From Myxococcales bacterium (GTDB lineage Bacteria; Myxococcota_A; Polyangia; Haliangiales; Haliangiaceae): a stretch of DNA of 19,702 nt. The DNA lies in NCBI GenBank assembly GCA_016720595.1, contig JADKKI010000064.1, forward strand, positions 1 through 19,702, written 5' to 3'. Below, piece after piece: positions 14,016 to 19,702 of the stretch. Both the position numbers and the translations under genes were made by a program. Below the pieces are notes generated by a model. It saw only the letters and a list, made by a program, of their open reading frames with translations, ran no database searches and was not told the DNA's origin. How positions within the stretch are numbered: position 1 is the stretch's first letter; every line of letters starts with the position of its first letter.

Positions 14016-17000
14016 CTACGGCGGCGCTTCGCCGAGCGTGATCTCGCCGGCGACAGGCTTTGCGGCGCGCGTGGCCACGACCTTGAGCTTCGTGCCCGGC
14101 GGGCGATTGACGATCAGGGTCCAGACGCCGCGCGGGCTGAGCTCGGTGACCGAGGCGCCCTCGACGGAGGTGATCACGTCACCGTTCTGGAACCCCGCGG
14201 TGGCGGCGGGACCGGCCGGCTGCACGCGCACGAGGCGCGGCACGAGGACGCTCGGATCGAAGTCGGCGCCGAATCCGCCGAGCGTGATGCCGGGCTCTTC
14301 GCTCAAGCCGACGACGGGGACGTCGAGGTCGGCACGCTGCCCCGGCTGCAGCGTGATCATGCGCAGGCCATCGGAGTAGTTGCGCCACAGCCCATCGCAC
14401 GACACCGAGACCGGACCGGCAGGCGCGGCGGCGATCAAGAACGCGCCTTGCGCGTCGGTCCGCACGCCGTCGCCGGCCCCGACATCGGTGTGGTCGGTGC
14501 CCGAGCGCGGGAGCGCGCGGCAGGTCATGCCTTCGATCGGCTTGCCCGTGCGGAATTCGCGAACGCGCCCGGCGACGACGGCGGAGCCCGCGCTCGTGAG
14601 CGTGGTGCGCGACGCGCGACCTGCGGCTACCTGAACGATCGCGCTCGCCGCCTCGGAGGAGGTACGAGCGATGACCGTGTAGCGGCCGGGTGAGAGGTTG
14701 CGGATCGAGAACTCGTTGCCACGAGCAACGCCGGAGACCGGCGCACTCGGACCACCGCCGTCGGTGCGGATCGCGGTCACCTGCGGAGCGGTCTTGAACC
14801 CGACCGTCGCGACCTCGATGCTGCCCGCAGCGGCGACCACCAGCGTGATGTCGGTGCGCCCGGCGCGGATGCCCAGCAGCGTGGCTTCGACGCCGGTCGG
14901 CGAGACAGCGCGCAACGCATAGGAGCCAGCGAGCAGGTCGTCGATCGAGAACTGGCCCTCCACGCTCGTGGTGTCGGCTGGGTCCTGAAAGCCGCGCTCG
15001 AACCTCGGACCTGCACTCCCTTCGACGAGCTGTGCAGTCACGCGCGCATCCGCGACCGCGGCGCCATCCGCGTCGACGACCTTGCCGGCAAGCGACAGGT
15101 GATCGATCCGTACCGCGAGTACGACGCCGGTCACGTCCGTCTCACCGTCGGCGACCGCGATCGGCGGAAACTCGCCACCCGCGACCGGGGGAAGCGGTGC
15201 GCTCGCGAGCATGCTGCGCCGAACGATCGGCCGGTACTCGCCACCACCCGTCAGGCTCGCGGCGCGGAACGATCCGTCGGTCGCGGTGGCCGTGATGCCG
15301 GTGTCGTCGGACTTCGTGCTGCGGAACTGCACGGACACCCCTGGCACCGGTGCGCCGGTCTGATCGACGACGCGGCCGGAGATCGCGCCCGCGAACGCCA
15401 TGTCGATCGTGACCTCGGCAGTCTGGCTGCGCGAGAGCTGAACGGTCTCGGGAGCCCGGCCGAAGGCCCCCTTGCGGTCGTCCGAAGCATAGAGGGTCCA
15501 CGGGCCGGGCTGCAGTCCATGCACCTCGAACCGGCCTGTCGCATCGGCGCGGACCGTCTCGAGCTCGCGATCGTTCGGCCCGTGGATCTGGATGTTCGCG
15601 CCAGGGACCGGCTGCTTGCCACGAATGACGTGGCCGACGATGGTACCCAGCGCGTCGACCTCGATCGTGACTCCCTCGTGCACCGCCTCCGATACGCGGA
15701 ACGTTTTCGGCGAGACCACTTCGTACGGTTGCGCCGTGAACCGAAGGTCGTCGCGCGGCACGCCGCTGAGCGTGAAGGTACCGTCGTCCTGCGAGACCGC
15801 GCTCGCGGTGCTGCGGGCTCCATCGAGTGCGTTCACGCGTGCGCCGGCGATCGGCTTGCCATCGTCGACGACCTTTCCTCGGATCGTCGAGCCCGCCTCG
15901 AGCCGGATCTCGATCTCCACGCTGGTCTGGCCGACGCCGAGGACCACCGGCGTCCCTTGGGTCGCCTCGACGAGGCCCTCGGCGCGTGCGAACACCAGGT
16001 GTCGCCCTGCCGTCATCCGATCGATCCGGAACCGCCCGGCGGAATCGGTGAAGCTCCCCCGCACCGGGGTGCTCTCGATGCCCTCCGATCCCGGCGGCAC
16101 GAACACGTACGCCTGCGGCACGGGCGCGCTCGTGTCGTCGCGGATCACGCGGCCGACGATCACCGCCTCCGGAACCAGCGCGAAGTCGACCTACGCCGGC
16201 ACCGTCGTCGCGTAGCCGGCTGATCCGAGCCTTCGCGATCAATCCACCCGAGGCGTCGCGCACCGTTCCGACCAGCGCCGCATCGCATGCTCCGAGCTCG
16301 AGCTCGAGCCGGTCGGGCGCAGGGATCGCGCGTGGGTCGCGCAGGTCCACCTCCTGGCGCGCGCTCGCCTTGCCGGGCGCCGACGCACGCACGCTCCATT
16401 GCATCGCACTCTGGGCGCCGAAGTCGAACTCACCGTGGTCGTTCGTGGTCACATGCGGTGCCGTCGTGAGCCCACCCTCGGAAGCAATGCTCGCCAGGTC
16501 CACCGTCGCTCCGGCAACCGCCACGCCGCGGAAGGTCACGCGCCCCGCGATCCGCCGCCGCTTCACATCGGGCTGTACGAGCCAGCGCGGAACGTCGTCG
16601 CGCTCGGTCGCCACGGTGGTTCCGCCTGGCGTCGTCGTCGCGGTCGCGCCGGCGCTGCCGTGCTCGCCAGTGGTCGCGTGGGTTGCCGCCGTCTGGTGAT
16701 CGCGCCTCGACCACAGGACGCCGGCGAGGATGATCAGGATCAGCGCGATCACCAGTGCGAGTAGCTTCTTCATGGCGATGACTCCAAGCGCCCACGGTGC
16801 GCCGGCTTGCGAGGGTGAGGTGAGACCGGCGATCGGAGCGAGCGCGGCGAGCCCACCACGCCCGCCACGCTCCTTCGCGGAGATCCGCGCACGCAGCTCG
16901 TCGAGCGCCACCTTCAGCCGGCGCCGCACCGTGCCTTCAGGGATCCCGAGCCGCCGTGCGATCTCCGCGCACGAGAGTTCTTCGAAGTAGTGAAGCAGGA

Positions 17001-17364
17001 TCGTCGATCGATACGGCTCGGCGAGCGCGAGTGCCTCGCCGGCGACGAGCTGCTGGAGCTCGACGCGCTCGACCAGGTCATCGGGAGTCGTCGCCGGCTC
17101 CACGAGCTCGGCCGACCTCGCCTCGCGCGCCTCGCGTCGCTTGCGAGCGCGTGCCCGCATCTTCGCGAGGTTTCGCAGCACGCCGCCGAGCCACGGGCGC
17201 AGCGGCCGAGCCTCTGCGGGCGGACGTTCCGCCGCGACGAGCCACGCCTCCTGCGCCAGGTCGTCGGCGTCCTGGTCGCGCAGCAGCGCGCGGGCGAGGC
17301 GGCGTAGCCACGCCAGCTCGGCCGTCACCCTGCGCAGCTGCGCATCCCCCTCGAAGTCGTCCAT
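14016..17364 (-). CDS. ECF sigma factor joined to a TM helix, carboxypeptidase-regulatory-like repeats and PDZ (one frameshift)
   Basis: From ATG 17362-17364 the first ~165 residues are an ECF sigma factor: region 2 (about 15-82; DADDLAQEAWLVAAERP, RPWLGGVLRNLAKMRARARK) and region 4 (about 105-162; LLHYFEELSCAEIARRLG, IPEGTVRRRLKVALDELRA). The frame then runs without a stop through a hydrophobic linker into KKLLALVIALILIILAGVLW (about 199-218), a transmembrane helix. About 750 residues of carboxypeptidase-regulatory-like Ig-fold repeats follow, at least eight units of the G-x-V-x-D...PVPGAxV...DGxFxIxxLxPGxY type. A C-terminal PDZ domain (PRLVRVQPAGPAATAGFQNG, DVITSVEGASV) ends the protein. 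One extra base at about 16190 shifts the frame. Corrected length is about 1115 residues. Alternatively, an internal ATG at 16771-16773 preceded by GGAG starts a separate exported protein and the sigma stop codon was lost. Confidence 0.7.
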
Positions 17365-17485
17365 CTCGCTCGATAGGTAGATTGCCGCTATTGAGCGCAC
17401 CGTTCGCGGAATTCGCCTTGCGGGACAGCTCTTGTCCCCGACGAAGGCCCCGGTACTCGGGGCGCCTACCCTTGGCGAAGGCTGC

Positions 17486-17491
17486 TACCCT
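17486..17491 (+). promoter_or_regulatory. -10-like box TACCCT in the divergent promoter region
   Basis: TACCCT ends 9 bases before ATG 17501. The 136-base gap 17365-17500 separates this gene from the divergent sigma factor gene, whose own candidate -10 is TACCTA, 9 bases before ATG 17364 on the reverse strand. The two genes could share regulation. Confidence 0.4.
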
Positions 17492-17500
17492 CGATCACGG

Positions 17501-18592
17501 ATGCAGGGCAACCGGACCAAGATCCTCGTACTCCTCGCGGCCTATGGCGGCCTGGTCGGTGTGGCGCTGTTCGGGATGGACTGGTTCGTCATCAACAGTT
17601 CGTTCGGCAAGATCGGGCTCGATCTGCGGGCGGTTCACGCCTGCGACGCCAGCGGGCAGTGCGGATCGGTCTCGATGAGCATGATCCGCGGCATCGGCTT
17701 CTATCCGATGCTCGCGGGGGCGACGTTCTGGGGAACGCTCGGGCTGTCGGCGCTGCTGCTGTACCAGGTGGCCACCCGCTTGCTGGCAGGAAGCACGCGC
17801 GAGTCGCTCATCCGGATCAGCTACGGGCTGGCGGTGTTGCTGCTGGGGACCACGGTGGGCGCGGCGTACCTGTTCGGGCCCGAGATCGGATCGGTGTCGA
17901 CCGCGACGATGTCGCTGTCCTCGGAGCGTACGTTCGCGCCCCTGATGCTGATCGCCGGCCAGCTCGTCGCGATCGGGATGCTGTACTTCATCGCGGACGA
18001 CGACGACCTCGGCCAGGGAGTTCCGAACGCGCAGGCGTTGCCGGCGCGACAGTGGGATCGTTCGCCCGCGGCTCCAGCGGACGCACCACCCACGGGCGGT
18101 GGACGTGGCACGCGATCGACGGCGCCACCTCCCGTGTCTCCCAGCGGACGCGCGATGCGCGGAACGGTGCCGCCTCCACAGGTGCCGAGCGCGCTGCGCA
18201 ACCAGCTCCGGTTCGTGACCGCGAGCGCCGAGCTCACCCAGGCCGGGATCGACGCGCGCCAGGAGGACGGCTCGGCGGTGCTGGTGCTGTGGCGAGATGT
18301 CGTCGGCGCCGTCGCCCGCCGCTTGCCGCCCGAGCTCGACGGGGCGACGTTCGTCGACGTGATCTCGACCCCGGGTGCGACGCTGCGGATCCTGCCGTGG
18401 ACCCGGCTCTCCGGAGACCTCGTCGATGGAGAGGGCTCGGCGCGCGCCAGAGAGCTCCTCGCGATGGTCACCAGCAGGCACCCGGAGGCGAAGCTCGATC
18501 CCTCGACGCGGCGGTTCGTCCATGCGGCGGAGCCGGCGATGCAGCTCCCCGACCGAGCGACTCTCGACGAGCACGACGCACGTCTTGCCTGA
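17501..18592 (+). CDS. Four-helix membrane protein with C-terminal cytoplasmic domain
   Basis: I choose ATG 17501 (MQGNRTKILV); an upstream in-frame start at 17432 would add 23 residues without features. The 363-residue product has four transmembrane segments (about 7-29, 66-89, 106-126, 145-165). A CDASGQC cysteine pair lies in the loop after helix 1, which would be outside the cell if the amino end is inside. An acidic patch (ADDDDL) and a Pro/Gly/Arg-rich linker (about 170-230) follow helix 4. The C-terminal domain of about 115 residues (ALRNQLRFVTASAELTQAGI, SAVLVLWRDVVGAVARRLPP, ATLRILPWTRL) is probably cytoplasmic. It is divergent from the sigma factor gene. No family is recognised; a sensor role is only a guess from layout. 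Confidence 0.7.
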   Translation: MQGNRTKILVLLAAYGGLVGVALFGMDWFVINSSFGKIGLDLRAVHACDASGQCGSVSMSMIRGIGFYPMLAGATFWGTLGLSALLLYQVATRLLAGSTRESLIRISYGLAVLLLGTTVGAAYLFGPEIGSVSTATMSLSSERTFAPLMLIAGQLVAIGMLYFIADDDDLGQGVPNAQALPARQWDRSPAAPADAPPTGGGRGTRSTAPPPVSPSGRAMRGTVPPPQVPSALRNQLRFVTASAELTQAGIDARQEDGSAVLVLWRDVVGAVARRLPPELDGATFVDVISTPGATLRILPWTRLSGDLVDGEGSARARELLAMVTSRHPEAKLDPSTRRFVHAAEPAMQLPDRATLDEHDARLA

Positions 18593-18616
18593 GCTCGAAG
18601 TGGATCAGCACGCGGT

Positions 18617-19135
18617 TCACGGACAGTGCGTGAACCAGGCCTCGAACACGCCCTCGTTGCAGACGTACACCGGCGGACAGCAGCTGGTGCCATAGACGCA
18701 GTGCACCCCCTCGGCATCGCACGGCCGGTTGACGTTGGGCTCCGCTGCCGGGCAGCCCGCCGGGTTCGGCGGCTGGGTACATCTCTGCGTGCCGGGCGTC
18801 GGTGTCGGCGTCGGCCTCGGCGTCGGCGTCGGTGTCGGGATCGGCGTCGGTGTCGGCGTCGGCTTCGGCGTCGGTGTCGGCGTCGACTTCGGTGTGAGCT
18901 TGGGCGTCGGCGTCGACTTCGGTGTGAGCTTGGGCGTCGGCTTCGGCGCGCGCTTCTTCGGAGGTGCCGCCGCATCGACCGCGACTCCGGCATCACCGAT
19001 CGGTGCATCGGCGATCGCGGCATCGACGACCGGCGGCGCCGGAGCTGCGGGCGACGAATCCTTGAACCCGAAGCGAATGACCACGATCACGACCAGGACC
19101 GCGAACGCGACGCATGCAGCGAACGCTCTCCTCAT
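18617..19135 (-). CDS. Thr-Pro repeat, Cys-rich exported protein
   Basis: ATG 19133-19135 starts [20 protein letters not shown], an N-terminal membrane anchor or signal. An Ala/Asp/Pro-rich stretch follows, then a stalk of about 55 residues of K/T-P repeats ([13 protein letters not shown] and similar units; DNA 18790-18955). A C-terminal head of about 55 residues carries eight cysteines ([24 protein letters not shown]). The layout suggests a surface-displayed disulfide-bonded domain on an extended stalk. It is 172 residues. The gene ends 24 bases from the convergent membrane protein gene. A longer reading to 19309 lacks coding character before the ATG. Confidence 0.7.
   Translation of the reverse strand: MRRAFAACVAFAVLVVIVVIRFGFKDSSPAAPAPPVVDAAIADAPIGDAGVAVDAAAPPKKRAPKPTPKLTPKSTPTPKLTPKSTPTPTPKPTPTPTPIPTPTPTPRPTPTPTPGTQRCTQPPNPAGCPAAEPNVNRPCDAEGVHCVYGTSCCPPVYVCNEGVFEAWFTHCP
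18790..18955 (-). repeat. Tandem repeat coding for the Thr-Pro stalk
   Basis: Imperfect short units of the GGCGTCGGTGTC type. A longer unit of about 30 bases (GTCGACTTCGGTGTGAGCTT and flanks) occurs twice in a row at about 18887-18935. Such tracts can change length by slippage. Confidence 0.7.
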
Positions 19136-19195
19136 CGTGCACTCGCGGTGGTCGTCGTAACGTACGCGAACACCGGCGGTGCCGAGCGTCCTCGC

Positions 19196-19634
19196 ATGGA
19201 TCTGAGGATAGTCCGTTCCGAAGCCGTCGACGCTCGCGATCGCAAGCTGCCGCTGGCTACCGTGTTGTGCTGGCCTTCGACCTCCGCCAAGCTCGTCGAC
19301 GACCGTCACGTGCTCGTCGCGCTCACCGAGCAGCGCCCCGAACTCGAGTTCTTCGGCTCGGTGGTCACTCTCGACGACCTCGCGAAGGGCGCTCCAAGCT
19401 TCGCGGGTAAGACCGTGTACCTGACCGGCGACATCTCGAAGCTCGGCGAGCTCGCACCGAACGACGCCGCCCGCATCCTCGTGATCGAGGAGCTCTCGCG
19501 AGGATACGGGACCGACGCCGAGCTCGGGCTCCTCGAGCGCCTACGCGGCGGCTGGTCGTGAAGGCCAAGGACCCCGACGGCACCCACCGCTCTCCTACAC
19601 CCTGAGCGAGAGCGACCTGATGCCGCCGAGCTGA
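19196..19634 (+). CDS. Hypothetical small protein, probable frameshifts at the 3' end
   Basis: ATG 19196 opens a frame to a stop at 19559-19561 (121 residues): [60 protein letters not shown]. The compact alpha/beta sequence has no signal peptide. After the stop, [12 protein letters not shown] and then [13 protein letters not shown] (stop 19632-19634) appear in two further frames and look like the true end, which would need indels near 19558 and 19592. No family is recognised, and no TAnnnT box or Shine-Dalgarno sequence is obvious. Confidence 0.5.
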
Positions 19635-19644
19635 ACAGGCGCGC

Positions 19645-19702
19645 TCAGAACACGTCGATCGCACCCTGGCAGACCGACGGCGATGTCCCGGAGCAGTAGC
19701 TG
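19645..19702 (-). CDS. 3' end of a gene running off the window
   Basis: On the reverse strand the last codons read SYCSGTSPSVCQGAIDVF before a stop at 19645-19647. The two cysteines and the ending resemble those of exported Cys-rich proteins, but only 18 residues are visible, so even its reality is tentative. Confidence 0.35.
   Translation of the reverse strand, partial: SYCSGTSPSVCQGAIDVF

Noticed and set aside
15099..16223. Long forward open frame of 374 codons
   Set aside because: It lies opposite the carboxypeptidase-regulatory repeats, is Arg/His/Asp-rich with no motif, and is the antisense shadow of a well-supported gene.
17495..18574. Reverse open frame of 359 codons
   Set aside because: It is the complement of the four-helix membrane protein gene; the translation is Arg-rich without structure.
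18790..18955. CRISPR-like or regulatory repeat array
   Set aside because: The units are short, adjacent and in frame, coding for a Thr-Pro stalk; there are no spacers.

Overview
The window is strongly GC-rich. It carries many lipoproteins and secreted proteins of unknown function, an ECF-type sigma factor joined to a large ectodomain, and an M20 amidohydrolase. Several genes start with GTG or ATG placed a few bases after a TAnnnT box. Together these suggest a Myxococcota-like bacterium (Kofleriaceae/Haliangium/Polyangia style). That placement is inference from protein style, not from a marker gene. No rRNA, intact tRNA, integrase, transposase or CRISPR array is visible.

Left part (1-8.2 kb) is accessory in character. 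A decayed tRNA-Ala(CGC) gene with its own promoter and terminator lies at 293-447. The same strand then carries five further repeats (B about 843-957, C 1944-2031, D 4057-4145, E 5297-5345, F about 8076-8191). Most read as the 3' half of a tRNA-Ala from the anticodon loop to CCA, followed by a terminator hairpin; E keeps only the CCA flank and hairpin. Between them sit unrelated cargo segments: a ParE toxin remnant, a nucleotidyltransferase-like gene with a small partner, an unknown secreted protein plus a secreted M20 amidohydrolase, a reverse-strand propeller-like protein with a Lys/Ala-rich tail, an unknown protein, an RtcB RNA-ligase remnant, a 277-aa unknown and a lipoprotein. The layout (one 5' tRNA end followed by several 3'-half copies in the same orientation) is what repeated site-specific integration at one tRNA gene would leave.

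Middle part (8.2-14 kb) is a run of small unknown, secreted and lipoprotein genes on both strands: a 193-aa unknown, a 218-aa secreted protein, a YdeI/OmpD-associated-type protein, a Pro-rich lipoprotein, a ChrR-type cupin protein, a long beta-propeller lipoprotein and another lipoprotein.

Right part (14-19.7 kb) is dominated by a reverse-strand reading frame. In it an ECF sigma factor runs without a stop into a transmembrane helix, then a long series of carboxypeptidase-regulatory-like (Ig-fold) repeats and a C-terminal PDZ domain. A four-helix membrane protein is transcribed divergently from it. A Thr-Pro-repeat Cys-rich protein, a small unknown gene and the 3' end of another gene complete the window.

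Two general features affect reading. First, at least eight genes carry single-base indels, several of them in short homopolymers and some compensated nearby. This looks more like uncorrected long-read assembly error than decay, so I annotate across them. Second, many starts have a -10-like TAnnnT hexamer only 6-9 nt upstream and no Shine-Dalgarno sequence, which indicates leaderless mRNAs.
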